From NCBI RefSeq assembly GCF_001746205.1, contig NZ_MDCO01000009.1, positions 310,001 to 374,000 on the forward strand: 64,000 bases of DNA, given 5' to 3'. The position numbers were made by a program, and so were the translations under genes. Shown here piece after piece: positions 1 to 7,580 of the stretch. Position 1 is the first letter of the stretch. Each line of letters begins with the position of its first letter. A model generated the notes under the pieces. The model worked only from the letters and a program-made list of their open reading frames with translations. It did no database searches and had not been told where the DNA came from. The stretch is from Brachyspira hampsonii (GTDB lineage Bacteria > Spirochaetota > Brachyspiria > Brachyspirales > Brachyspiraceae).

Positions 1-151
1 TATAATGAAAATTAAATTTTATATCTTTATATTTTTCTAATATATCTAAAAAAGGCTTATAAGCATTTTTATATGTATTCTCAAATACAAAGTCAAAATT
101 TCCTACCGGCTGATGATTATGGTTGCCCAATATTAAATTAATAGTTTTCAT
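1..151 (-). CDS. GH57-family glycoside hydrolase / glucanotransferase, N-terminal fragment
   Basis: This is the first 50 codons of a gene that reads off the left edge on the minus strand, starting at the ATG at 151. The translation begins MKTINLILGNHNHQPVGNFD, which carries the HxHQP-type first conserved block of glycoside hydrolase family 57. That family holds alpha-amylases, 4-alpha-glucanotransferases and branching enzymes acting on glycogen-like alpha-glucans in the cytoplasm. The rest of the fragment (ending KFNFHY) fits the second strand of the GH57 barrel. No strong ribosome-binding site precedes the ATG. The catalytic residues lie outside the window, so the exact enzyme cannot be named. 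It is divergent from glmS, with 236 bases between the starts. Confidence 0.75.
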   Translation of the reverse strand, partial: MKTINLILGNHNHQPVGNFDFVFENTYKNAYKPFLDILEKYKDIKFNFHY

Positions 152-283
152 GATAATGCCCTGCTTAATTGAAATTTATTACTTATAATTTCGTAATAAT
201 AGAAAAATTAATTAACATAATTCTATAATAAATATGGCTTTTTGTAAAGTATTTGTTTATATATAGTATTACTTTGAGCAGTA

Positions 284-311
284 TTGACTTTTTTCTTTTT
301 TTATTTATCAT
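284..311 (+). promoter_or_regulatory. candidate sigma-70-type promoter of glmS
   Basis: TTGACT at 284-289 and TATCAT at 306-311 are separated by 16 bases, in the spacer between the divergent GH57 gene and glmS. It leaves an untranslated leader of about 70 bases. I see no glmS ribozyme-like conserved core in that leader. AT-rich background makes chance matches likely. Confidence 0.45.
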
Positions 312-387
312 ATTAGATTATCAAAAAAACGCATTTTTAAAAAATTACATTTTTTGATAAAATTTTGATTTAAGGACTTTTTTAATT

Positions 388-2217
388 ATGTGCGGAATAG
401 TAGGATATATAGGCTACAATAACAAAGCATCAGATATACTAATGCATGGACTCACTTCTTTAGAATATAGAGGATATGATTCTGCTGGTATATCTATAGT
501 TGATTCTAAAAATAATATTATCACATTCAAATCCGAAGGAAAACTTGAAAATTTAAAAAACATTTTAAAAAACCAAAAAAATATAGAGTCAAATATAGGT
601 ATAGGTCATACAAGATGGGCTACGCATGGAGCTCCTTCAGATATTAATGCACATCCGCATTTCACAGAAAGGCTCACATTGGTACATAATGGGATTATAG
701 AAAACTATAAAGATATAAAAAATGATTTGATAAAAAAAGGATATAAATTTTTATCAGAAACAGATACTGAAGCTGCTGCCAATTTAATAGATTCATTATA
801 CGAAGGAGATCCTTTAAATGCTATAAAAAAGGCTTTAGATATCATAGAAGGCTCTTATGCATTCGCTATAATTTTTAAAGATGATGTAAATAAATTATAT
901 GCTGTTAGAAAATCTGCTCCTTTAATAGCGGCTTTAGGTGAAAATGAAAATTTTTTAGCTTCAGATATACCTGCAATATTAAAATATACTAATAAATATA
1001 TTTTGATAGATGATGGGGATATAGCTGTTTTAGAAAAAAATAAAATAACTATATATGATAAGAACTTAAAAGAAAAAGATTATGAAATACTTGAGGCAAA
1101 TTGGACTGTAGAACAGGCTGAAAAATGCGGATATGAACATTTTATGCTTAAAGAAATTAATGAACAGCCTAAAGCTCTTCTTGATACAATAGAACCTAGA
1201 ATAGTGCATGGTATTCCCGATTTTAAGAGAGACGGAATTGAAGATGAAAGTTTTTGGACATTCTTTGACAGGGTCTATATAATAGGCTGCGGTACAGCAA
1301 TGCATGCTGCCATGATAGGAAAAAGACTTATAGAAGATAATTGCCGAATACCTGTAGAATGTGAAATAGCCTCTGAGTTTAGATATAAAAATCCTATACT
1401 TACAGAAAAAACTCTCTCAATATTCATATCGCAATCCGGAGAAACTGCTGATACTTTAGCTGCTTTAAATTTAGTTAAAGAAAAAGGATATAAAACTTTA
1501 GCTATAGTGAATGTTCATAGTTCCTCTATAGCTAGAAATGCTGATTATGTTATATATACTTATGCAGGACCTGAAATATCTGTGGCTTCTACAAAAGCAT
1601 ATTCTGTACAGATGGCTATAATGTATTTGATAACTTTTAAAATAATATCAGCAAGAAGAATTAAAGATAATGATTATATAAAAACTCTTATAAAAAATTT
1701 ACTTAACACTATTGATTCTGTGAATAAAGTTCTTACTATGAATGATGAAATAAAATCATTATGCTATGCCTATAAAGAGGCTAACAGCATATTCTTTATA
1801 GGCAGGGATTTAGATTATTATCAGGTAATGGAAGGAGCTTTAAAAATGAAAGAGATTAGCTATATTCATTGCGAGGCTTATGCAGGAGGCGAACTTAAAC
1901 ATGGTGCTATATCGCTTATAACTGATAATACTCCTGTAATAGCGTTGGCAATACAGGAAAAAATTCTTAGTAAAATGATAAGCAATACAAAAGAAGTAAT
2001 ATCAAGAGGTGCTAATGTTTTGCTTTTTGTTAAAGAAGGTATTGATATAGATAAAGATACTTACACAAAAATAGTATATCTTCCTAAAGTTGAGGATATG
2101 TTTATGCCTATAGTTTCCATTGTAGCATTACAGCTATTAGCTTATTATACATCTGTGATAAGAGGCTGCAATGTTGACAAACCTAGAAATTTGGCAAAAA
2201 GTGTTACAGTTGAATAA
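388..2217 (+). CDS. glmS: glutamine--fructose-6-phosphate aminotransferase (isomerizing)
   Basis: GlmS makes glucosamine-6-phosphate from fructose-6-phosphate and glutamine, the first step to UDP-GlcNAc for peptidoglycan and other envelope sugars; it is cytosolic. The N-terminal glutaminase domain (about 1-230) begins MCGIVGYIGY, so Cys2 becomes the N-terminal nucleophile, and contains HTRWATHG at 74-81. Two SIS sugar-isomerase domains follow: GCGTAMHAAMIG near 300, SQSGETADT near 349, and STKAYSVQ near 401. The protein ends with the family-typical DKPRNLAKSVTVE at 597-609. At 609 residues it is the usual full length. A TAAGGA element lies just upstream of the ATG. It is followed by an AT palindrome and a MITE-like insertion, so it looks monocistronic. 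Confidence 0.97.
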   Translation: MCGIVGYIGYNNKASDILMHGLTSLEYRGYDSAGISIVDSKNNIITFKSEGKLENLKNILKNQKNIESNIGIGHTRWATHGAPSDINAHPHFTERLTLVHNGIIENYKDIKNDLIKKGYKFLSETDTEAAANLIDSLYEGDPLNAIKKALDIIEGSYAFAIIFKDDVNKLYAVRKSAPLIAALGENENFLASDIPAILKYTNKYILIDDGDIAVLEKNKITIYDKNLKEKDYEILEANWTVEQAEKCGYEHFMLKEINEQPKALLDTIEPRIVHGIPDFKRDGIEDESFWTFFDRVYIIGCGTAMHAAMIGKRLIEDNCRIPVECEIASEFRYKNPILTEKTLSIFISQSGETADTLAALNLVKEKGYKTLAIVNVHSSSIARNADYVIYTYAGPEISVASTKAYSVQMAIMYLITFKIISARRIKDNDYIKTLIKNLLNTIDSVNKVLTMNDEIKSLCYAYKEANSIFFIGRDLDYYQVMEGALKMKEISYIHCEAYAGGELKHGAISLITDNTPVIALAIQEKILSKMISNTKEVISRGANVLLFVKEGIDIDKDTYTKIVYLPKVEDMFMPIVSIVALQLLAYYTSVIRGCNVDKPRNLAKSVTVE

Positions 2218-2218
2218 G

Positions 2219-2242
2219 ATAAAATAAAATATTTTATTTTAT
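2219..2242. repeat. 24-bp perfect AT palindrome after glmS
   Basis: Two bases after the glmS stop codon, the sequence ATAAAATAAAAT is followed directly by its reverse complement ATTTTATTTTAT, a perfect 24-bp palindrome made only of A and T. It could fold at the 3' end of the glmS transcript, but it lacks GC pairs and a clear U-run. Its last T is the first base of the TA at which the neighbouring MITE-like element begins. Confidence 0.6.
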
Positions 2243-2438
2243 AGACTTGTTTAAAAACTCAATTTATAAATTTTTAATTTAATATTTTTAAATTATAGCT
2301 GGGTCTTCACAGTCGTGCCTACGGAAAAACCCCACCTCTTTTATGATGCGAAGCATGACTTTGATGGAGAAGCAGCCGTGAAAGACTGCATATAATAATT
2401 AATACTTAATCTTATAAAGTAGTTTTAAAACAAGTCTA
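2242..2438. mobile_element. MITE-like element with 16-bp terminal inverted repeats and TA ends
   Basis: The left end GACTTGTTTAAAAACT (2244-2259) and the right end, read in reverse complement as GACTTGTTTTAAAACT (2436-2421), match at 15 of 16 positions. Each is bordered by TA (2242-2243 and 2437-2438), as expected for a TA target-site duplication left by Tc1/mariner-IS630 type transposition. The interior, about 2297-2392, is clearly richer in G and C than its surroundings. It contains a small hairpin ATGC-GAA-GCAT near 2345 and the imperfect inverted pair GTCTTCAC / GTGAAAGAC. The element is 197 bp with TAs and encodes no transposase. The minus strand of the interior has an open frame of about 34 codons with no good start. 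Confidence 0.65.
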
Positions 2439-2587
2439 ATATTTACTTAATCTTATTCATATATTTTATCAAAATAGAGATTTTTATTTCTTTAAATAAA
2501 TTATAATTGTATTTTTTTGTTAATTGCTTTATTATTAACATAATTATTAGAGTATTAAAACTATTATTTTATTATAAGGAAAATATT

Positions 2588-3619
2588 TTGAGAACTATAA
2601 GACTTGATATAGAAACCAGAGAAAAAAGTTTTTTATCTCCTGCTGCATCTTTTTCAGCTGACAGCAAAGGAACAGTATACCCTAGAGAAAAAGACGATAT
2701 AAGAACTATTTATATGCAAGACAGAGACAGAATAGTACATAGCGAATATTTCAGACGCCTTAAAGATAAAGCACAGGTAATAATGCTTTCAGTTGGAGAT
2801 TTCAGAACCAGACTCACTCATACTCTTGAAGTTATGCAGATAGCAAGAAGCATAGCGAGAGCTTTAAGACTCAATGAAGATTTAGCAGAGGCTATTGCAT
2901 TCGGTCATGATCTGGGGCATTCACCATTCGGACATGCAGGAGAAAAAGCTATATCAAAATATTTTAAAGGTTTTCATCATTCTTCGCATTCTTTAAGAGT
3001 AGTAGAACATTTAGAAAAAGGAAAAGGGCTTAATTTAAGTTTTGAAGTACGAGATGGTATTATAAAGCATACTAAAGGAAAAAACGGAAAATTACTCACA
3101 GACTCATCAGGTCCTTCAACTAATGAAGGTATGATAGTGAGGATATCAGACACTATAGCTTATGCCAATCATGATGTTGATGATGCTATAAGATACGGAC
3201 TTCTTAAACATGAAGATTTACCTAAAGATATAGTTAAAGTTCTTGGCACTACTTATGGTGAGAGAGCTGACACTATGATTATGGGGGTTATAGAAGCTAG
3301 TATGGAAAAAATGGAAATTGATATTGATGAAAAAGTTTTAAAGGCTATTAATGATTTAAGAGCTTTTATGTTCAAAACTGTATATGAAAGCAAATCAATA
3401 CTTGAAGATGTGGAAAGAGTAAATAGAATAATATCAACAATATTTGAATATTTATTAAAGCATAAAGATATGATAGAAGAAGATACTTTATTCAAAAAAG
3501 CAGATATTCCTTATAACAGTGATGAAGAATTAGTAAAAGATTATGTTGCTCATCTTACAGATTCTGAGGCAATATCTTTGCATAAAAAAATTACTTATGG
3601 AAAATTTAATTATATATAA
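2588..3619 (+). CDS. dgt: deoxyguanosinetriphosphate triphosphohydrolase-like HD protein
   Basis: Dgt-type HD hydrolases cleave dNTPs to deoxynucleoside and tripolyphosphate, controlling dNTP pools. The HD signature is visible: RTRLTHTLEV (His78), HDLGHSPFGHAGEKA (His107-Asp108 onward) and the downstream SDTIAYANHD block. I chose the TTG at 2588 as start: it is preceded by ATAAGGA (2574-2580) at a 7-base spacing, and the longer upstream reading is hydrophobic and unlike the family. This gives 343 residues, normal for the shorter Dgt class. The C-terminus (DYVAHLTDSEAISLHKKI) matches the usual family ending, so the gene is intact although a second ORF overlaps its last codons in another frame. 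Confidence 0.9.
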   Translation: MRTIRLDIETREKSFLSPAASFSADSKGTVYPREKDDIRTIYMQDRDRIVHSEYFRRLKDKAQVIMLSVGDFRTRLTHTLEVMQIARSIARALRLNEDLAEAIAFGHDLGHSPFGHAGEKAISKYFKGFHHSSHSLRVVEHLEKGKGLNLSFEVRDGIIKHTKGKNGKLLTDSSGPSTNEGMIVRISDTIAYANHDVDDAIRYGLLKHEDLPKDIVKVLGTTYGERADTMIMGVIEASMEKMEIDIDEKVLKAINDLRAFMFKTVYESKSILEDVERVNRIISTIFEYLLKHKDMIEEDTLFKKADIPYNSDEELVKDYVAHLTDSEAISLHKKITYGKFNYI

Positions 3620-3727
3620 GCCTAAAAATAAAGAAGAATTAAAAAAATTAACTGATGATGAGAATATAAATCTATACAATGTTGATACAAGTCTTATAAA
3701 AGATATGACAGCTTTAGCTGGTATATT
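3597..3727 (+). pseudogene. remnant of a DUF285 (BspA-like) surface-protein gene
   Basis: A reading frame starting at the ATG at 3597, overlapping the end of dgt, gives YKPKNKEELKKLTDDENI and then NVDTSLIKDMTALAG. This is the stereotyped N-terminus of the DUF285 leucine-rich 'DTSxITDM' protein family, whose members normally continue for hundreds of residues. Here the homology stops where a 69-bp tandem repeat begins, and the frame then runs through repeat DNA to a stop at 3774-3776. No ribosome-binding site is evident. I read it as the truncated head of a once longer gene. The family assignment is from memory of the motif. Confidence 0.55.
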
Positions 3728-3964
3728 TATATGCGTAGGCGAGCATAGCAATAATAAAGCGAGCCGGAGCAGATGACAGCTTTAGCTGGCATCTTTTATA
3801 TGCGTAAGCAAGCATAGCAATAATAAAGCAAGCCGGAGCAGATGATAGCTTTAGCTGGTATATTTTATATGCAAAGGCAAGCATAGCAATAATAAAGCGA
3901 GCCGGAGCAGATGACAGCTTTAGCTGGCATCTTTTATATGCGTAGGCGAGCATAGCAATAATAA
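3705..3964. repeat. 69-bp tandem repeat, 3.8 copies
   Basis: Units begin at 3705, 3773, 3842 and 3911, with lengths 68, 69, 69 and a partial of about 54. Each contains the palindrome CAGCTTTAGCTG, then a variable GTATATTT or GCATCTTTT stretch, then TATGCGTAGGCGAGCATAGC and AATAATAAAGCGAGCCGGAGC-like sequence. Units differ at scattered positions (GCGTAGGCGAG, GCGTAAGCAAG, GCAAAGGCAAG). They are much richer in G and C than the flanks. Because the unit is 23 codons long, the minus strand stays open for 79 codons, but that peptide is simply the repeat and is unlikely to be a gene. There are no unique spacers, so it is not CRISPR. Confidence 0.85.
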
Positions 3965-4022
3965 AAAAAAATATTCAATAAATCTATTGTGTAAAAATGC
4001 AATTAATTATAATATTGTCAAG

Positions 4023-4051
4023 TTGAAAATAAAAATAAAGTTGGTTATAAT
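4023..4051 (+). promoter_or_regulatory. candidate purF promoter placing the start at the first ATG
   Basis: TTGAAA (4023-4028) and a perfect TATAAT (4046-4051) are 17 bases apart. The first purF ATG begins at 4057, only five bases after the -10 box. Transcription would therefore begin at or within the start codon, predicting a leaderless or nearly leaderless mRNA. There is no Shine-Dalgarno sequence. Confidence 0.6.
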
Positions 4052-4056
4052 AATAT

Positions 4057-5472
4057 ATGATGAATAATATTGATATGAATGATAAGCCTAGAGAAGAATG
4101 CGGGGTTTTTGGTATTTATTCCAAAGAAATAAAAAAAGATATATTAAAAACTTTAAATTATGCCCTATATGCACTTCAGCATAGAGGTCAGGAAAGTTCC
4201 GGAATAACAATATCCAATTATAAACATTTATTTACCTATAAGTCTATGGGGCTTGTATCAGATTTATTTTCTAGTAATATACCTAAAGATACAGAGGGAA
4301 ATATTGCTATAGGGCATGTAAGATATTCTACTACCGGAGCTAGTAAAATAGAAAATGCTCAGCCTCTTGAAAATCTTTTCAGATTAGGTCAGATTTCAAT
4401 CGCACATAATGGAAACTTAACTAATGCAGAAGAATTGAGATACAAACTAGAAGAGGAAGGAGCAACATTTAATGCTACTTCTGATACCGAGGTCATTATT
4501 AAACTTATAGCTAGAAAAACTGTAAATAATTTTATAGAAGGTATAAAAGAAACTATAAATATTATAAAAGGAGCTTTTGCTCTTGTTATAGTTGTTGATG
4601 GAAAACTTATTGGAATAAGAGATCCGCATGGAATAAGACCATTATGTTTAGGTACTAATGCTAATGGAGATTATTTTTTAGCTTCTGAATCTTGTGCTTT
4701 GGATGCGGTAGGTTCTGAATTTATCAGAGATATAGAAGCTGGAGAAATGGTTATAATAGACGAAGAGGGTGTAAAATCTTTCAAATATATTAAAGAGGAA
4801 GTTAAACATTATCCTTGTGCTTTTGAACATATATACTTCGCCCGTCCTGAAAGCAATATAGACGGCATCAATGTTTATAATGTAAGATTTCAAACAGGCG
4901 TATTGCTTGCTAAAAAAAACAAGGTAGATGCTGATATAGTTATAGGCGTACAGGACTCAGGAACTATAGCGGCATTAGGATTTGCTACAGAGAGTAAAAT
5001 TCCATATAGTATAGGTTTAGTAAAAAATAGATATATAGGAAGAACATTTATTATGCCTGAACAATCTTCAAGAGAAGAAACTGTTAAATTAAAATTTAAT
5101 CCTTTAAAACACTTAATAGATGGAAAAAGAGTTATATTAATAGATGATTCTCTAGTAAGAGGAACAACAAGTAAAATATTGATAGATATTGTAAGAAGAG
5201 CCGGTGCTAAAGAGGTGCATTTCAGATCTGCCTCACCTGTTATAAATAGCCCTTGTTATTACGGAGTAGATATATCTTCTAAAAAAGAACTTATAGGGGC
5301 TAAACTATCTGTAGAAGAAATCAGAAAGGAAATTAATGCTGATACTTTAGAATATCTCACTATAGAAGATATGCTTGAAGCTTTAGAAAATCACAATTAC
5401 TGCATAGGCTGTTTCACAGGAAAATATCCTACTGAAATACCAAATAAGCCTTCAGCTGATAAAACTTGCTGA
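4057..5472 (+). CDS. purF: amidophosphoribosyltransferase (glutamine PRPP amidotransferase)
   Basis: PurF commits PRPP to purine synthesis by transferring glutamine-derived ammonia to form phosphoribosylamine. The N-terminus carries a short propeptide before REECGVFGI, so Cys15 is the predicted processed nucleophile. The PRPP-binding loop VILIDDSLVRGTT lies near 358-371. Cysteines at the positions of the Bacillus-type [4Fe-4S] site are present (PCAFEHIYF, SPCYYGVD, YCIGCF), suggesting the oxygen-sensitive iron-sulfur form. Length 471 is typical. The start could be 4057 or 4060 (tandem ATG), or 4075. The leaderless promoter favours the first pair. It is separate from the other pur genes in the window. 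Confidence 0.96.
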   Translation: MMNNIDMNDKPREECGVFGIYSKEIKKDILKTLNYALYALQHRGQESSGITISNYKHLFTYKSMGLVSDLFSSNIPKDTEGNIAIGHVRYSTTGASKIENAQPLENLFRLGQISIAHNGNLTNAEELRYKLEEEGATFNATSDTEVIIKLIARKTVNNFIEGIKETINIIKGAFALVIVVDGKLIGIRDPHGIRPLCLGTNANGDYFLASESCALDAVGSEFIRDIEAGEMVIIDEEGVKSFKYIKEEVKHYPCAFEHIYFARPESNIDGINVYNVRFQTGVLLAKKNKVDADIVIGVQDSGTIAALGFATESKIPYSIGLVKNRYIGRTFIMPEQSSREETVKLKFNPLKHLIDGKRVILIDDSLVRGTTSKILIDIVRRAGAKEVHFRSASPVINSPCYYGVDISSKKELIGAKLSVEEIRKEINADTLEYLTIEDMLEALENHNYCIGCFTGKYPTEIPNKPSADKTC

Positions 5473-5497
5473 TATAATAAAAATATTTATCTAGTAA

Positions 5498-5527
5498 TTG
5501 ACTTTTTTATTAATAACTTTATTATAT
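5498..5527 (+). promoter_or_regulatory. candidate promoter upstream of small membrane protein
   Basis: TTGACT at 5498-5503 is followed at 18 bases by TTATAT (5522-5527), with an overlapping TATAAT at 5525-5530 at 21 bases. It lies between purF and the next plus-strand gene. The spacing for the better -10 is long, so this is tentative. Confidence 0.35.
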
Positions 5528-5568
5528 AATTATCAAAAGATATAATAAAGCTGAGGTTAGAAATTATT

Positions 5569-6054
5569 ATGAAAGAAGTTTCTTATAAAATTTGTATGAA
5601 TGAAGAAGAGTTAGTAAATGCTCTTATGTCAGATGATGATGTTATTTATATAGAACATAAACTTGGAAATAAAGTTTCTAACATAAAAAATACGGGTAAA
5701 ATTGCATGGGGTGTTCTTATAGGAGGTGTTCTAGTTGCTGTTACTGCTATAGTATCATCAAAAAAATTCGGCAAAGATAAAGCATTAATAGCTTCCTCAG
5801 TAGCAACTATCCCTTCTGCAGGTGTAGCAATTATATATATAGGGCTTCCATCTACTATATCGTTAATACAAATACTCATTCAGGCGTATAAAAAAAATGA
5901 TGGGATTAATGGAGCTAAAGATATAATATTAAAATTAAGAAACAATTATTATATAGCTGAAAATGATAGAGAAAAACTAACCTTGAAAAAGACAGCTGAT
6001 GAAAAAGTAAAAGAAGTAAAAATAACAGAAATAAAAGAACCAGAACAAAAATAA
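5569..6054 (+). CDS. small membrane protein of unknown function
   Basis: A 161-residue protein with a charged N-terminus (about 1-42), two hydrophobic segments at roughly 45-62 and 79-104, and a lysine/glutamate-rich tail (about 125-161). Both termini are probably on the cytoplasmic side. GKIAWGVLIGGVLVAVTA starts the first membrane segment. I do not recognise the family. A GAGG sits 12 bases before the ATG, a long spacing. It stands alone between purF and a bidirectional terminator shared with the convergent purC operon, so nothing in the context suggests a role. Confidence 0.7.
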   Translation: MKEVSYKICMNEEELVNALMSDDDVIYIEHKLGNKVSNIKNTGKIAWGVLIGGVLVAVTAIVSSKKFGKDKALIASSVATIPSAGVAIIYIGLPSTISLIQILIQAYKKNDGINGAKDIILKLRNNYYIAENDREKLTLKKTADEKVKEVKITEIKEPEQK

Positions 6055-6074
6055 AATTTAATTAATAAACATAA

Positions 6075-6120
6075 AAAAGACTTTACATAATATAATATCA
6101 AGCAAAGTCTTTTATTTTTT
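6075..6120. terminator. bidirectional intrinsic terminator
   Basis: AAAAGACTTT (6075-6084) pairs with AAAGTCTTTT (6104-6113) over a 19-base loop, with a T-run on the plus side and an A-run on the other. It separates the convergent membrane-protein gene and purC. Confidence 0.75.
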
Positions 6121-6137
6121 TAACACTATACTATAAA

Positions 6138-6854
6138 TTATAGGTTATTAAGTCTATTTAAAACTTCTATATAAGCCTCTTCAATAGAACCTAAATCTCT
6201 TCTGAATCTGTCTTTATCTAATTTTTTACCTGTTTCTTTATCCCAGAATCTGCAAGTATCAGGAGTAATTTCATCAGCTAAAAGTATTTCTCCTTTTGAA
6301 TTTTTACCGAATTCAACTTTGAAATCAACCAAAGTAATTCCTATTTTATCCAAAGCATCTTTTAGCAGATTATTAACTTTTGCAGTTACTTCATAAATAT
6401 ATTTTAATTCATCATAAGTAGCTAGTTTTAAAGCAACAGCATGATGATCATTAATTAGAGGATCACCATATTCGTCATTTTTATAGCAAATTTCAAATAT
6501 AGTGTTAGGAGGAACCGTACCTTCTTCTATACCAAGTCTTTTAGCCATAGATCCTGCAATTAAATTTCTGACAATTACTTCTAATGGGAATATTTTTACT
6601 TTTTGACAAAGCTGCTCTCTGTCATTTAATTTTTCTATAAAGTGAGTTTTTACTCCGTTCTTTTCAAGCATTTTAAAAAGCAATGAAGTAATCTCATTAT
6701 TCATAACACCTTTATCTTTTATAGAGCCTTTTTTTTCTCCATTAAAAGCAGTAGCATCATCTTTATAATACACAATTATTTCATCTGGATTATCAGTAGA
6801 ATAAACCTTTTTTGCTTTTCCTTCATAGAGCATTTCTTTTTTTTCTTTAGACAT
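6138..6854 (-). CDS. purC: phosphoribosylaminoimidazole-succinocarboxamide synthase (SAICAR synthetase)
   Basis: PurC joins CAIR and aspartate with ATP to form SAICAR in purine synthesis. The sequence opens [14 protein letters not shown], the conserved phosphate-binding start, and contains [43 protein letters not shown] and [11 protein letters not shown], all family hallmarks. At 238 residues it is the standard bacterial length. An AGGAG (6862-6866, read on the minus strand) precedes the ATG at 6854. It lies 101 bases downstream of purE on the same strand, so purE-purC form an operon and catalyse consecutive steps. Confidence 0.97.
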   Translation of the reverse strand: MSKEKKEMLYEGKAKKVYSTDNPDEIIVYYKDDATAFNGEKKGSIKDKGVMNNEITSLLFKMLEKNGVKTHFIEKLNDREQLCQKVKIFPLEVIVRNLIAGSMAKRLGIEEGTVPPNTIFEICYKNDEYGDPLINDHHAVALKLATYDELKYIYEVTAKVNNLLKDALDKIGITLVDFKVEFGKNSKGEILLADEITPDTCRFWDKETGKKLDKDRFRRDLGSIEEAYIEVLNRLNNL

Positions 6855-6955
6855 ATCTAAACTCCTGTATAAGTAAAAACTTTTTTGTATTCCGTATATT
6901 ATATACTTTTTTGAGAATTTTTCTATATAGTAATGTTGTAAAATTATAAAAATAA

Positions 6956-7444
6956 TTATATATCAAATTCTATAGGCTTCTCATTATCAGAAATAAAATC
7001 TTCTTTCATTTTTTTTCTGTATTCTATTAATCTATTTCTAATATCGTTATATTTTAAAGCAAGCATCTCAACAGCAAGCATTCCAGCATTATAAGAATTA
7101 TTAATACCAACAGTAGCAACAGTTATAGGTTTAGGCATTTGAACTATAGACAAAAGAGCGTCCATTCCGTCAAGATTGCTTGCACTAATAGGAACTCCTA
7201 TTACAGGAAGAATTGTTTTTGATGCTATAACACCAGGTAAATGTGCAGCAAGTCCAGCACCTGCTATAATTACTTCATATCCATTTTCTTCAATATGTTT
7301 AATAGTCTTTTCAAGATGTTCCGGTACTCTATGAGCAGAAAGAACAAAGGCTTTGTATTCAACTGCGAATTCTTTTAAGCAAGAAGCAGCTCCTTTCATT
7401 TTATCAGTATCAGATCTGCTTCCAAATATTATAGCTACTTTCAT
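6956..7444 (-). CDS. purE: N5-carboxyaminoimidazole ribonucleotide mutase, class I
   Basis: PurE class I converts N5-CAIR to CAIR. The phosphate loop GSRSD is at 8-12, SAHRVPEH follows near 40, and [12 protein letters not shown] and [13 protein letters not shown] are present, including the Ala-His typical of the class I active site. At 162 residues it is full length with a slightly acidic C-terminal tail. An AGGAG sits about ten bases before the ATG. Class I normally works with PurK, which is not in this window. The gene is first in the purE-purC transcription unit and divergent from the ATPase at 7581. Confidence 0.96.
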   Translation of the reverse strand: MKVAIIFGSRSDTDKMKGAASCLKEFAVEYKAFVLSAHRVPEHLEKTIKHIEENGYEVIIAGAGLAAHLPGVIASKTILPVIGVPISASNLDGMDALLSIVQMPKPITVATVGINNSYNAGMLAVEMLALKYNDIRNRLIEYRKKMKEDFISDNEKPIEFDI

Positions 7445-7546
7445 GTTTTTCTCCTAATAAAAAATATATTATAAATTTAATTAATTCTAATATAATAAAT
7501 CAATTAATACAATAATGATAATATCTATTTTATTAAAAAAATTCCG

Positions 7547-7569
7547 ATATTCTATAAAAATTAGAATAT
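7547..7569. promoter_or_regulatory. 8-bp inverted repeat before the ATPase-TOPRIM operon
   Basis: ATATTCTA (7547-7554) and TAGAATAT (7562-7569) form a perfect inverted repeat around a 7-base AT loop. It ends 11 bases before the ATPase start codon and overlaps where a promoter or leader should lie. It may be an operator for a repressor or a 5' hairpin masking the weak AGG ribosome-binding site at 7570-7572. Confidence 0.45.
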
Positions 7570-7580
7570 AGGTTTTAGTC

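Noticed and set aside
318-387. A glmS-type ribozyme or riboswitch in the glmS leader
   Set aside because: The leader is short and almost entirely A and T, with no conserved core or stable paired region.
2507-2587. TTG at 2507 as the dgt start
   Set aside because: The added residues are hydrophobic and unlike the family, and a ribosome-binding site fits the TTG at 2588.
3543-3776. Frameshift in dgt joining it to the following frame
   Set aside because: The dgt C-terminus reads as a normal family ending in its own frame. The second frame shows a different protein family (DUF285).
3714-3953. 79-codon minus-strand frame over the repeats
   Set aside because: It is translated repeat DNA whose unit is a multiple of three. 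The reading is repetitive, overlaps the plus-strand remnant and has no gene-like context.
3705-3964. CRISPR array at the 69-bp repeats
   Set aside because: The units are contiguous with no unique spacers between them, and no cas gene is present in the window.
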